DNA of 64,000 bases from assembly GCA_027257055.1 (NCBI GenBank), contig JAPVLO010000620.1, positions 744,001-808,000 on the forward strand. The letters run 5' to 3'. Below the pieces are notes generated by a model. The model had not been told where the DNA came from and did no database searches. It saw only the letters and a list, made by a program, of their open reading frames with translations. The first letter of the stretch is position 1; every line of letters starts with the position of its first letter. Source of the stretch: Cephalopachus bancanus. Taxonomy: Eukaryota > Chordata > Mammalia > Primates > Tarsiidae. The position numbers and the translations under genes were made by a program. Shown in pieces: positions 36,911 through 48,056 of the stretch.

Positions 36911-37450
36911 GGAGTGATTTTTTAAAGTTAACTTTAACTCAGATTTGTTAATCTGCTAAAGTCCAGTCATTAACAGTGTATGTTCCAGGTCCACGTGTTG
37001 GCTCATTATTGCCTTGGCAAATCATTTCCAGAGTTACATAGGTTTACAGTACAAACAATCCCATATATCTACATTCAATACTAGACCTTGCTCTTTTAAG
37101 GAAAGTGTCCTGAAAACCTGCTTGTACTGATTTATAATACACACACATTGAGGTGCTACAAATACAAATAACATATTTCATCCAAAGCTTAGATGAAAAG
37201 CTTTATGCTTTGTGTTCAGAATGAATATAAAAAATAATCTCACGGCATATAATTTACTTAGAACACAAGACTGGGTTCTTGAAACTTAAAAACAAGAAAA
37301 ACAAGTTTCACACTCCCACAAATAATAAATGTTTAACCAGAGAATATCTTTGGATTTCAGTGACATGAATGTAGATACAATAACATGTTTTTAAAATAAC
37401 ACATTATTCTAAATCTTGTAACAAGGGTTTTTTTTTTTAATTGTGATGTT
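36911..37450. other. Intergenic, nothing identified
   Basis: AT-rich, no repeat recognised. Confidence 0.5.
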
Positions 37451-37467
37451 TAAAACTCTTTACTCTC

Positions 37468-37550
37468 GGGCAACACCTTCAGGTCCTCTCCCACTGTGGG
37501 AGCATTTCTGTCTGCTCAATAAATCCTGCTTTCTCAAAAAACAAAACAAA
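37468..37550 (+). mobile_element. Tiny retroposed ERV1-type LTR R-region, copy 1
   Basis: Insert of 83 bp: gggcaacaccttcaggtcc, then cccactgtgggagc, then AATAAA at 37518-37523 and an A-rich tail from about 37536. Target duplication taaaactctttactctc (37451-37467), one mismatch in the copy at 37551-37567. The 5' text is that of the R region of ERV1-type LTRs; no U3 or U5 is present. Confidence 0.65.
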
Positions 37551-37794
37551 TAAAACTCTTCACTCTCAAGCATATATCCAACACTCACATTCAAATTCTG
37601 TATCCCTGTGAAATAAGATTCCAAGTACCAGGAGAGAACAGGAGAGGCCAGTGGGAACAAGATTCCCAATTAATGCTGGAAGACACAGCTCCAGGACATT
37701 TCTAAATCTGATCGCTTTCTCAAGCGATGCACCAAAGCTTGCACCCAAGCTTGCCAGTCTGCTTTTCTCTTGGGAAGGAAATGGCTCACTTGGT

Positions 37795-37915
37795 TACCAC
37801 CTAACCTACCTGCATGTCCTTGGGCAAGTTAAACTCTCTGGATGTTAGTTTCCCTTTCTGTAAAATGAGAATCATATCTACTGGAAACACTGTGGTGAGA
37901 GTAAAGTCAGTAATT
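37795..37915 (+). repeat. MIR fragment
   Basis: gtccttgggcaagttaaact and tttccctttctgtaaaatg. Confidence 0.65.
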
Positions 37916-38087
37916 CATGGGGGCTATACAGAAGAAGGAGGCAGGCACTCCAACTTCAGCCTAAACTGTTTACTCTGAGAATTTAGACTGGCAAACCAGA
38001 GAGGTATGCAAGAGACCATCCTCAGCAAATGACATGTAAGGAGTTCAAGAAAAACAAAATCCTCGATCATTAGAAAGGAAGCGTCCT

Positions 38088-38372
38088 GCCGGGCTCGGTG
38101 GCTCAGCCCGTAATCCCGCGCCTTTGGGAGGCCAAGGTGAGCGGACTGCCTGAGCCCGCGGGTTCGAGACCCGCCTGGGCAGCGAGACCTCATCTCTACA
38201 ATAAATCAAAAAATCAGCCGGGCGTGGTAGCACATGCCTGTAATTCCGGCTACTCGGAAGGCGGAGGTGGAGGGATCGCTGGAGCCCAGCAGGCGAGGCT
38301 GTGGTGGCCGGGAGTGGCCACTGCACTCCAGTCTGGGTGACAGGGTGAGACTCCGACTCAAAAAAAAAAAAA
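38088..38372 (+). mobile_element. Alu, young lineage type
   Basis: Target duplication agaaaggaagcgtcct at 38072-38087, one mismatch in the copy at 38373-38388. Perfect T-arm-like hairpin at 38158-38174. Confidence 0.94.
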
Positions 38373-38469
38373 AGAAAGGAAGGGTCCCTAGTTTAGCAGT
38401 GTGCCTGTCATTTACTTTTATGTTCCACTCAAACTTCACCTCCTCTCCTATTTTAAAATTTTAATTACT

Positions 38470-38755
38470 TTTTTTTTTGAGTTGGAGTCACTCTGTCGCT
38501 CAGGCTGGAGTGCAGTGGCACAATCACGGCTCACCACGCCTTGACTTTCTGGGCTCAGGTGATCCTTCTACTTCAGCCTCCCAAGTAGCTGGGACTACAG
38601 GTCACAAAGCCCAGACAATTTGTTTGATATTTTTGTCAAGCAAGATCTCACTATGTTGCCCAGGCTGATCTCCACCTCCGGGCTCAAGTGATCCTCCTGC
38701 CTCAGACTCCAAAGTGTTGGGATTACAGACATGAGCCACTGCACCTGTGGCCTCA
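38470..38755 (-). mobile_element. AluJ-like
   Basis: Antisense dimer, diverged. Confidence 0.87.
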
Positions 38756-38966
38756 CCTTCTCTTTTAGATGCCACTTTCATCACAGGAAGAGAGCAGAAA
38801 GTCACAGGGGGAGAGAATTGAGAGGTTGCTTTTATTTTAAAAATCCTATAAGGTATAGGGTATTACTGGTTTCATACCCCTCAGCAGAATATAATACCAA
38901 AAGCAAAAACAAAGTAGTTCCCATTTGAAAACACAAAGATCTTCCTTTGAAAAAAAAAAAAAAAAT

Positions 38967-39284
38967 CAAGCCAGACTCGGTGGCTCAGCCTGGCTCAATC
39001 TCGCGCTTTGGGAGGCTGAGGTGAGTGGATTGCCTGAGGCCACAGGTTCAAGACCTGCCTGGGCAACTTGGCGAGACCTCATCTCGACAATGAATCAAAA
39101 AATTATCCTGGCGTGGTAATGCACGCCTGTAGTTCTTGGAAGGTGGAGCTACTTGGAAGGCGGAGGCGGAAGGATCGCCAGAGCCCAGTGGGTCGAGGCT
39201 GCAGTGGCCAGGAGCGGCCACTGCACTCCAGTCTGGGCGACAGAGTGAGACTCCAACTCAAAAAACAAAACAAAACAAAAAAAA
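38967..39284 (+). mobile_element. Alu with short internal duplication
   Basis: Sense; an extra ttggaaggtggagctac repeats part of the right arm near 39135-39160; tail of CAAAA repeats. Confidence 0.87.
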
Positions 39285-39559
39285 CAGCATCTCACTCTAT
39301 CGCCCAGGTTGGAGTGCAGGGGCACACTCACAGCCACTGCAGTCTCAACCTGCTGGGATCAGATCCTTCCATCTCAGTCTTCCAAGTAGCTGGAACTACA
39401 GGCACACACTACCATGCCCGGCTAATTTTTTGATTTATTGTAGAGATGAGGGCTCACCAAGTTGCCCAGACTAGTCTCAAACCCCTGAGCTCAGGCAATC
39501 CTCTGGTTTTCACCTCTCAAAGTGCTGGGATGACAGGCATGAGCCACCATGTACAGCAC
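39285..39559 (-). mobile_element. Alu, tail-to-tail with the previous one
   Basis: Antisense, starts at agcatctcactctatcgcc directly after the A tail of the sense Alu; no T run of its own. Confidence 0.87.
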
Positions 39560-39568
39560 AAAGGTTTT

Positions 39569-39862
39569 TTGAGGTTTTTTTTTTGAGTTGGAGTCTCACT
39601 CTGTCGCCCAGACTGGAGTGTAGTAGCCGTTCTCGGTCACCGCAGCCTTGAACCCCTGGGCTCCGGCGATCCTTCCGCCTCACCCATCCAAGTAGCTGGA
39701 ACTACAGGCGCGCACTACCACACCGGCTAATTTTTTTGATTTTTTGTTGAGACGAGGTCTCGCCAAGTTGCCTAGGCGGGTCTCGAACCCGCGGGCTCAG
39801 GCAATTCACTCACCTCAGCCTCCCAAAGGCCTGGGATTACAGACTGAGCCACAGAGCCTGAC
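39569..39862 (-). mobile_element. Alu, young lineage type
   Basis: Target duplication cagcacaaaggtttt at 39554-39568 and 39863-39877; perfect T-arm-like hairpin. Confidence 0.94.
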
Positions 39863-39993
39863 CAGCACAAAGGTTTTCAACGCAGCAGATTGGTGGAGGC
39901 CACAGAGGGCTGAAACAGAACTTAGTAGAGAAATTCCTGGAGACTCCTCAAAATGTTGTAAATGAAGTATGGTTTATTGCTGTTAAAGTTTCT

Positions 39994-40302
39994 GAGCCAG
40001 GCGCGGTGGCTCATGCCTATAATCCCATCACTTTGGGGGCCGAAGTGAGGGGATTGCCTGAGCTCAGGGTTTTAAGACCAGCCTGGGCAACTTGGTGAGA
40101 CCTCATTTCTACAATAAATCAAAAAATCAGTCAGGTGTGGTTGCACATGCCTGCAGTTCCAGCTACTTGGAAGGCTGAGGCGGAAGGAGGATCTCCTGAG
40201 CCCAGCAGGCAGAGGCTGCGGTGGCCGTGAGCATGCCACTGCACTCCAGCCTGGGTGACAGAATGAGACTCTGACTCAAAAATAAATAAATAAGTAAATA
40301 AA
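39994..40302 (+). mobile_element. Alu sharing its target site with an L1
   Basis: Target duplication taaagtttct at 39984-39993 and 40303-40312; the same bases begin the target duplication of the L1 fragment that follows. Confidence 0.9.
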
Positions 40303-40320
40303 TAAAGTTTCTCCACAGTT

Positions 40321-40560
40321 CACTCATAAAAGGCCCATGAACATTTACCGTAATACTGTAAGAAAAGGATTGGCAGTAGTGGGATACTGCCAGGGGAAGG
40401 AGGTGGCACATAACATCAATAAGGGTACCTGATCACAAACCAGGTGAAGTGGGAATCAAAGGGAGACCCAAACTTTACCTGTATGATCACCGCTTGTATA
40501 CCTAATCCTGAATTGTAACCCACATCTTTAAAGTAAAAATTAAATGAAAATAATAAAAAA
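40321..40560 (+). mobile_element. L1 3' end, 5'-truncated, 240 bp
   Basis: Target duplication taaagtttctccacagtt at 40303-40320 and 40561-40578 brackets an insert ending in an A-rich tail. Text such as ggcacataacatcaataagg and gtatacctaatcctgaattg has the layout of an L1 3' UTR end. The subfamily is not one I can name. Confidence 0.72.
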
Positions 40561-40734
40561 TAAAGTTTCTCCACAGTTTAACTGAAGAAGAATGTCCCAT
40601 GTGTAAAAAGTCTAGAACAGCCCCTGATGTAAAAGACCCCTGATCTTTTATTTGCCCAGCACCCTAGTGCACAATAATTTTAATTGTCTTCCCTTCTCTC
40701 TCTTCCACCCCTTACGACTTCTCTGAAACACTCA

Positions 40735-41425
40735 GCGCATTTATTCACTCTTTCAACTCCACCAGCAGGTACTGTGCTAGGCATCAGGTACACATCAGTC
40801 CTCTGTTAGGGATTAGGGGCAAATAAACCAACGAGATGTATTCCATCCCCTTAAGCTGCTCACTCTCCCATAATAACAGAGGCAGATGCAAAAACTAATT
40901 GCAACTCCGAGAAATGCACTAATAAAGACACAAGCTAGCTTCAGCGGCAGTGCCAAGGAGGTACGGTCATTTCTGCCCGAGTTGCTTAAGTGAAGAGCTC
41001 ATGAGGGGACCATTAAGTTGATTTTTGAAGGAGGAATTGAAATCCATCAGACAGCCTGTCAAGGCTTCTAGGCAGTCACGTGCCACAGCATCAAATGTGG
41101 TTTTAGCGAGGCTGGTGTGTTGGGTAAGTGGAGGAAGAGACTCATTGGCAGGCCAGAGGGCGGGGAAAGGGCGCAGAGGGTCTATGTTGCTGGATCGGGA
41201 GGGTAATTGATGCTGTAGGCAATGAGAGGTTATTTAAAGACTTGAAGCAGGGAAATCACTTGGTCAAATAATTTTAGATTATCTGACAGCAGCTTGGAGG
41301 GTGGGCTGAAGAAGGGCAAGCCACGAAGGAGCGATCAGGAAGGAAGCTTTAGCAATGGCCAGGCAAGCAGCATTGGGAAGTGGGGTCTGAACTCCATCAG
41401 GAGTGGTGGAAGTGGAGAGGAGGGC
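40735..41425 (-). mobile_element. L2 LINE 3' part
   Basis: Antisense L2 text: ggtactgtgctaggcatcagg, attgatgctgtaggcaatgag, gaagcagggaaatcacttgg, gcttggagggtgggctg. Confidence 0.75.
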
Positions 41426-41697
41426 TAGCCTACACCAGAAACAGTAAGCCAGATAGGGGCCCATGGAGCATTCCGATGGGGTCAAGGGTTCCACAGCCCA
41501 CATCGCGCCCTTGGGCACAGCAGAAAAAGTCCCTTTTCTTTAAAATACATTCATTTGGGAAAAAGCTGTAATAAGGAAGTTTTACTAGAACTGGAGACTT
41601 TATGGCCATCTGCCAGAAAACTGTCCTGTGTACAAACCATACAAATTTAGAATCAACAGTTATAATTTTAATTTTTTACTTTAACTTCAAAACAATA

Positions 41698-41999
41698 AGC
41701 CAGGCTCAGTGGCTCAGCCTGTAATCCCGTGCTTTGGGAGGCCGAGGTGAGTGAATTGCCTGAGCCCGTGGGTTCAAGACCCACTTGGGCAACTTGGCGA
41801 GCCTTCATCTCTACAATAAATCAAGAAATCGGTCGGGCATGGTAGTGCATGCCTGTAGTTCCAGCTACTCGGAAGGCTGAGGCGGAAGGATCGCCGGAGC
41901 CCAGCAGGTGGAGGCTGCGGTGGCCGGGAGCGGCCACTGCACTCCACTCTGGGCGGCAGAGTGAGACTCCAACTCAAAACAAAAAACAAACAAACAAAA
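41698..41999 (+). mobile_element. Alu, young lineage type
   Basis: Target duplication caaaacaata at 41688-41697 and 42000-42009. Confidence 0.92.
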
Positions 42000-42185
42000 C
42001 AAAACAATAGTGACATCTACAATGTGAGTGGTGTCCCCTTTCAGTGGTGCTCTTTGCGATATCCAGTCTGAAAAATGACACACTGCGACCCTCATTAGGT
42101 GTGTGTAATAGGCAGCTAAACACAGTCAGCCCTCTATATTCATGGATTTCATGGCTTTACCAATTGCAGATTGAAAATATTCAGG

Positions 42186-42480
42186 TGGAGCCGGGCTCGG
42201 TGGCTCAGCCTGTAATCCTGCGCCTTTGGGAGGCTGAGGTGAGTGGATTGCCTGAGCCCGCGGGTTCGAGATCCGCCTGGGCAGCGAGACCTCATCTCTA
42301 CAATAAATCAAAAAATCAGCCGGGCGTGGTAGCGCATGCCTGTAATTCCGGCTCGGAAGGCTGAGGTAGAAGGATCTCCTGAGCCCAGCAGGCCGAGGCT
42401 GTGGTGGCCGGGAGCGGCCCCTGCACTCCAGTCTGGGCGACCGAGTGAGACTCCAACTCAAAAAAAAAAAAGGAAAAAAA
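42186..42480 (+). mobile_element. Alu, young lineage type, in the Tigger
   Basis: Target duplication gaaaatattcagg at 42173-42185 and 42481-42493; about 10 bp missing in the right arm. Confidence 0.94.
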
Positions 42481-42596
42481 GAAAATATTCAGGGGAAAAA
42501 TATGGATGTTTGCTTCTGTACTGTACTGAGCACGTACAGACTTTTTGACTTATAATTTCTTAACAGCATAACAGCAATTTATATAGCATGAGGTGG

Positions 42597-42901
42597 GTTT
42601 TTTTGTTTTTGCTTTGCTTTGCTTTGTTTTGAGTTGGTGTCTCACTCTGTTGCCCAGGCTGGAGCAGTGGCACAGTCATGGCTCACCACAGCCTTGACCT
42701 CCTAGACTCAGGCAATCCTGCCTCAGCCTCCCGAGTAACTGGGACTATAGGCATGCACCACCATGCCCGGTTAATTTTTAAATTTTTTTGTAGAGACGGG
42801 GTCTCACTATAGGTTGGTCTCAAACTCCTGGGCGCAGGCAATTCTCCCATCTCAGCCTCCCAAAGTGCTGGGATTGCAATTGTGAGCCACCACACCCAAC
42901 C
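42597..42901 (-). mobile_element. AluJ-like, in the Tigger
   Basis: Antisense dimer interrupting the transposon's interior. Confidence 0.87.
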
Positions 42902-43020
42902 TGCATTAGATATTATAAGTATTCTAGAGATGATCTAAAGTATACCGGAGGATGTGTGCAGGTTACATGCAAATACTATACCATCTTATGTCAGATATTT
43001 GAATGACGGTGGATTTTGGT

Positions 43021-43038
43021 TTGTGTGTGTGTGTGTGT
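43021..43038. repeat. (GT)n short run
   Basis: Nine GT units inside the right part of the split Tigger. Confidence 0.85.
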
Positions 43039-43237
43039 TTGGGGAACGGGAGGTCCTGGAACCAGTTCTTCACCAATACTGAAGGAGGACTCCATATAGG
43101 TTTAGGAGCAGAAGAGAGAACGATTAGGGAAAGATGAGGTCTTATGGATGGCCCCAAATGTACAGACTAAGTAGAGGTCCAAGATAAAACCCTGGGAAGT
43201 ACCAAAGTTCAAGGAATAGTTAGAAAAAGGGGAACCA

Positions 43238-43527
43238 GCCGGGCTCGGTGGCTCAGCCTGTAATCCCAGCACTTTGGGAGACTGAGGTGAATGGATTGCC
43301 TGAGCACGCAGGTTCGAGACCCGCCTGGGCAACTTGGCGAGACCTCATCTCTACAATAAGTCAAAAATTAGCCGGGTATGGTAGTGCACACCTGCAGTTC
43401 CAGCTACTTGGAAGGCGGAGGCGGAAGGATCGCCGGAGCCCAGCAGGTCGAGGCTGAGGTGGCCGGGAGCGGCCACTGCACTCCAGTCTGGGTGACGGAG
43501 TGAGACTCCAACTCCAAAAAAAAAAAA
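43238..43527 (+). mobile_element. Alu, young lineage type
   Basis: Target duplication agaaaaaggggaacca at 43222-43237 and 43528-43543. Confidence 0.95.
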
Positions 43528-43984
43528 AGAAAAAGGGGAACCAATAAAGGTGAAATCTTGTGTCTTGGCTTTAGAGACAAACAGTTCTTAAATAGATTGA
43601 TGGTCATACAGCTCCGATTTGTGTGCCTCAGACACCAAGACCCCCAACCTGCCTTTCATGTGCCAAGTTTCTGAACTTTTTTGTACGTCTGCCCCCAAGT
43701 CAACACAGTGGTGCTACCTACTGGTCAACAGCTTAGTCATCTGCAGCAGATATAAGATATCAGAGCCAGTTTCTGTCATCTAGAACTGTGAGAGAAAACC
43801 CCAAAATGAATATGTTGTTATCAGTGATAAGGAATTCAGGTCTAAGTACAACTTAGATCAGGATGGAAATCACTGGTGTTTAGAAAGCATTCAGTCTTGA
43901 GCCTCAATGGGTGCTCATTGGACTTTGATTGTGAGTTCACTTGGGAAGAGGAATGAAGAAAATATGAAATTAAGAATGCAGAAC

Positions 43985-44265
43985 TGGCCAGGCGCAGTGG
44001 CTCCTGTAATCCCAGCACTTTGGGAGGCTGAGACGAGAGGATTGCCTGAGCCTAGTGTTCGAGACCAGCCTGGGCAACTTGGCGAGACCTTGTTTCTACA
44101 ATAAATAAGAAAATTACCTGGGCATGGTGGTGCACAACTGTAGTTCCAGCTACTTGACAGGCTGAGGTGGAAGGATCACCTAAGCCCAGCAGGTCAAGGC
44201 TGCAGTGGCCATGAGCATGCCACAGCACTCCAGCCCGGGCAACAATGAGACTCCGACTCAAAAAA
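43985..44265 (+). mobile_element. Alu
   Basis: Target duplication aagaatgcagaac (43972-43984), one mismatch in the copy at 44266-44278. Confidence 0.92.
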
Positions 44266-44526
44266 AAGAATACAGAACGAGTATCGGAAATACTAGTGTT
44301 GAGCTGAGGGTCGAATGACTTTTTCTTTCTGGAACTGGAACTCCCCTCCTGTTTGACTTCTGTGGGTTTGACCTTTGACCTTCTCCCTCTGCCCAGCATC
44401 TGGCTGCCCCTTCCCTGTCATCATCCTTAGCTTCTTTTCCTTCTCCGTTGCCTAACTCAGAATTCCCTGGAACTCTGTCTTTGGACCACTCATCTCCCCA
44501 TACCCTCCTGCATGATCTTGCCATTT

Positions 44527-44838
44527 TGACAGGGCATGGTAGCTCCTGCCTGTAAAGCCAGCACTTTGAGAGGCCAAGGTGGGAGGATTGCTTGAGACCA
44601 CGAGTTTGAGACCAGTCTGGGTCACATAGTGAGACCCCCCCATCTCTACAAAATAAAAATTAGTTGGGCATGGTGGCACATGTCTATGGTCCCAGATATT
44701 CCGGAGGTGGAAGGACCGCTTGAGCACATGAGTCTGAGGCTGCAACGAGCCATGATTGTGCCAGTCCGGCCTGGGTAACGGAGCAAGACCCTGTCTCAAA
44801 ATAATAATAATAATAATAGTAATAATAAAAATAAAACA
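44527..44838 (+). mobile_element. AluJ-like with (TAA)n tail
   Basis: Sense, diverged; tail ataataataataataatag. Confidence 0.86.
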
Positions 44839-45676
44839 CAGGTCTTGCAACTTTCATGATTCCAGCTCCAAGCTTTTTTGTAGACACCCCCCTCTTGACC
44901 TCTGGCTTGGACTCCTGTCATGAGCTCTGGTCTCTCCCCTTCAGCCTGCTGTCTGACACTGTCCTTCACTTGCTCAACCAACAGTGTGTCCATTTGTTAG
45001 CCAAACTTTCTGCAGAAATAAACTCTTCTGCCTCATGTTCTTGTTTTACTAATGGCGTCACCCTCCTCTTGCTATCTTTCACTTCTTCTGCATCAATGCA
45101 AGATCAGTACATCGTCTCTCTGGTGGGTTTGCTCAGTCTTCCTCCCCTTTCCATTTTGTTGCCATCACCTCAGGTTGGGCCTCGTTGCCTCTCACGTATG
45201 TTCTTCTGACAGTCTCCTCATCTTCGATTTCTCTCCATACTCATCTGTGCAAACCACAGTGCTAGAGCATTCTCTTGACTTGGAGTTCCAAACTTTCCAT
45301 CGTTGACAACCTCCCAGGAGCCTGTCAAGTTAAGCAGAAACTTGGATCTTATGACCCAAGCTATCCCACTGAACCCTCCTGGAGAAGAGACCCTTATTTT
45401 CTGGAGTAGCTGGTGCTGAGGATGAAGTAAGCCTTGAACTTCCCAATGATGAAAGTCAACACAGAGGAAAACAGAGTCTAGAACAAAGAGGGAAACCAGG
45501 ACACTATCCCGATGATTCGCTTTGAGCCTCTGAAGCCAGCTATGTCTGAAGCAGCTGCATCCCCTGGACTTCCCAGTTACGTAACCTAGTTAACTTTGTT
45601 CTGCTGGTGTGGGGTTGGGTTTCTCTTCCTTGCAGTGGGTCAAGTCCTGACTGACAGAACCTTCAAACCTTTCAGT
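44839..45676. other. Intergenic, nothing identified
   Basis: Mixed composition; no named repeat and no convincing reading frame. Confidence 0.45.
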
Positions 45677-45826
45677 TTTCTCTCTCTCTCTCTCTCTCTC
45701 TCGCTCTCTCTCAGCAGGGTCTCACTTCGCTGTCCAGGTTGGTCTTGAACTCCTGGCGTCAAACTATCTTCCTACCTAGTCCTCCCAAAATGCTGGGACT
45801 GCAGGCATGAGCCACTGTGCCCAGCT
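45677..45826 (-). mobile_element. (TC)n followed by Alu fragment
   Basis: A TC run (about 45680-45715) abuts an antisense Alu piece starting cagcagggtctcac and ending tgcccagctt. Confidence 0.82.
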
Positions 45827-46240
45827 TCAGACTCTACTCTTATGTTCACAACATAAGGACCTTGGACATCCGGACAGGGGTACCTTGCTACCATCTTTCC
45901 AAACAATCCACACCAAGGATCCATACGGGGAAAGCGGCCGCACAGACCCGTCTCGGGTCTCCCTCTCCCTTTCCTGGTTGAAGATTTGCCTCAGCACCAT
46001 TCGAGGGAAACTTTCTGGATTCGACAGAGGACTGAACTCCTACCCTGCTGTTGTCCAGCAGCAAGCGCTTAAGAGGTCCTTGATCTGTAAGATAGGGATG
46101 ATGGTGTTGACGTTGTTCTGTCCACCCACAGAGTCCTTAAGATGCTCAAATTGATATGAGAGCCAAAATTCACCTTGAAAGCTGGACGAAAACCTGAGTT
46201 CCTGTGGTCGGTGTTCACGGTTGACAAAAGGCTTGATTCT

Positions 46241-46530
46241 AGTTCGGGTGTGGTGGCTCACACCTGTAATCCCAGCACTTTGGGAGGCTGAGGTAAGAGG
46301 ATTGCTTGAGCTCAGGCGTGCGAGACCAGTCTATGTGACGCAGTGAGACCTTGTCTCTACACAAAAATTTAAAAATTAGCTGAGTGTGGTGATGTGCATC
46401 TGTAGTCCCAGCTACTTGGGAGGCTAAGACGGGAGGAGCACTTCAGCCCAGGAAGTTGAGGCTGTGGTAAGCCATGACTGTGCCACTGCACTCTAGCCTG
46501 GGCAGCAGAGTAGAACCCTGACTCAAAAAA
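46241..46530 (+). mobile_element. Alu
   Basis: Target duplication aaaaggcttgattct at 46226-46240 and, with a mismatch, 46531-46545. Confidence 0.92.
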
Positions 46531-46594
46531 AAAAGACTTGATTCCTTCTTTCCCCCTTCTCAGCCAGCATACTGCATTTGAAAAGAATAAACAG

Positions 46595-46674
46595 GGCAAC
46601 TCTCTTGGGTCCCCCGCTCCGTCCCCCGCTCTAGGAGTTTTTCTGTCCTCTCAATAAATCCTGCCTTTAAAAAA
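46595..46674 (+). mobile_element. Tiny retroposed ERV1-type LTR R-region, copy 2
   Basis: Insert of 80 bp starts ggcaactctcttgggtccc at the same point as the copy at 37468, shares tctcaataaatcctgc, and ends in an A tail. Target duplication aaaagaataaacag (46581-46594), one mismatch in 46675-46688. Confidence 0.65.
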
Positions 46675-47015
46675 AAAAGAATAAAGAGAGTCAGTTTTCC
46701 AGCCCTGCCAGGTCTCTCTGTTCATAGCAGCTGCCCGAGGATCCACCTCATCTCTGATGAGCGGGGTTCTTGGCTGAAGCTGGGAAGCGGGGCGTGGAGA
46801 CAGATTACGAATCAGCTTCCCTCGGTCTCTCAGGCGCTGCCCCTTTCGGACCCCAGTGGATCCAGGACCAGATCTTATCCGTCTTTGCCCCTCACTCTTC
46901 TTTGCACAGATGGCCGGTGACAGGGAGCCACGCCTCCCTCTATTTGTGTTCCCTGGTTTTGGCGCCTTGGCGGGAGCTTTGGATACCAGCTGCCTCCTGT
47001 TACATAGAGGAGCAA

Positions 47016-47444
<429 letters not shown>

Positions 47445-47692
47445 TGAAGGGCTGCCCTTCTTGATTCCTGCTGACTCGTCAGTGGATCTCAGTGATGGAG
47501 CCTGGATTTTGGAGCTTTGTGCTCTAAGGACGCAGGGGCCGAAGGTCCTACAAAAGTGTGAGTGAGGCGAAATGGATGTACGGAACATGGCCAAATTTGC
47601 TGGTGTGTTGAAACATCAGGGCTACTGTGGAGAAAGGACCAGACATGAAACAGAGGCATGGTTCTAATGCCTGGCCTTGCTACCTACCAGCC

Positions 47693-48056
47693 ATGTCCGT
47701 CCATCCTTCCTTCCTTCCTTCCTCTCTTTCTTTCTCTCTCTCTCGCCCTCTATTTTTTTTTTTTTTTTTTTTTAGTCAGAGTCTCACTCTGTCGCCCAGA
47801 CTGGAGGGCAGTGGCCGCCCCCGGCCACCGCAGCCTCGACCCTCTGGGCTCCGGCGATCCTTCCGCCTCAGCCTTCCGAGTAGCTGGAACTGCAGGCGCA
47901 TGCCACCACCCCCAGCAAATTTTTAAAAAAATTTTTTTGTAGAGATGCAGGCTCAACATGTTGCCCAGGCTGGCCTCAAAACCCTGGGCTCAGGCGATCC
48001 TCTTGCCTCCGCCTCCCAGAGTGCTGGGATGACAGGCGTGAGCCACCGCGCCCGGC
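47693..48056 (-). mobile_element. TC/TTCC-rich tract plus Alu
   Basis: Low-complexity ccttccttccttcc and tctctct tract (47693-47750), then a T run and a full antisense Alu ending gcgcccggc. Confidence 0.88.

Larger units (their letters stand above)
42122..43097. mobile_element. MER2/Tigger-type DNA transposon split by two Alus
   Basis: Three pieces (42122-42185, 42481-42596, 42902-43097) join into one Tigger-like non-autonomous element. The left end is cagtcagccctctatattc; the right end has gtcctggaaccag and ggaggactcc, the inverted end. A (GT)n run sits near the right terminus. Alus at 42186-42480 and 42597-42901 interrupt it. Family assignment is from memory of the consensus. Confidence 0.72.

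Noticed and set aside
38158..38174. Possible tRNA gene from the T-arm-like hairpin
   Set aside because: No acceptor stem, D arm or anticodon arm around it; it is part of an Alu.
45290..45380. Possible 5S rRNA or snRNA-derived fragment
   Set aside because: Only a few short matching words; no box A/C block or length agreement.
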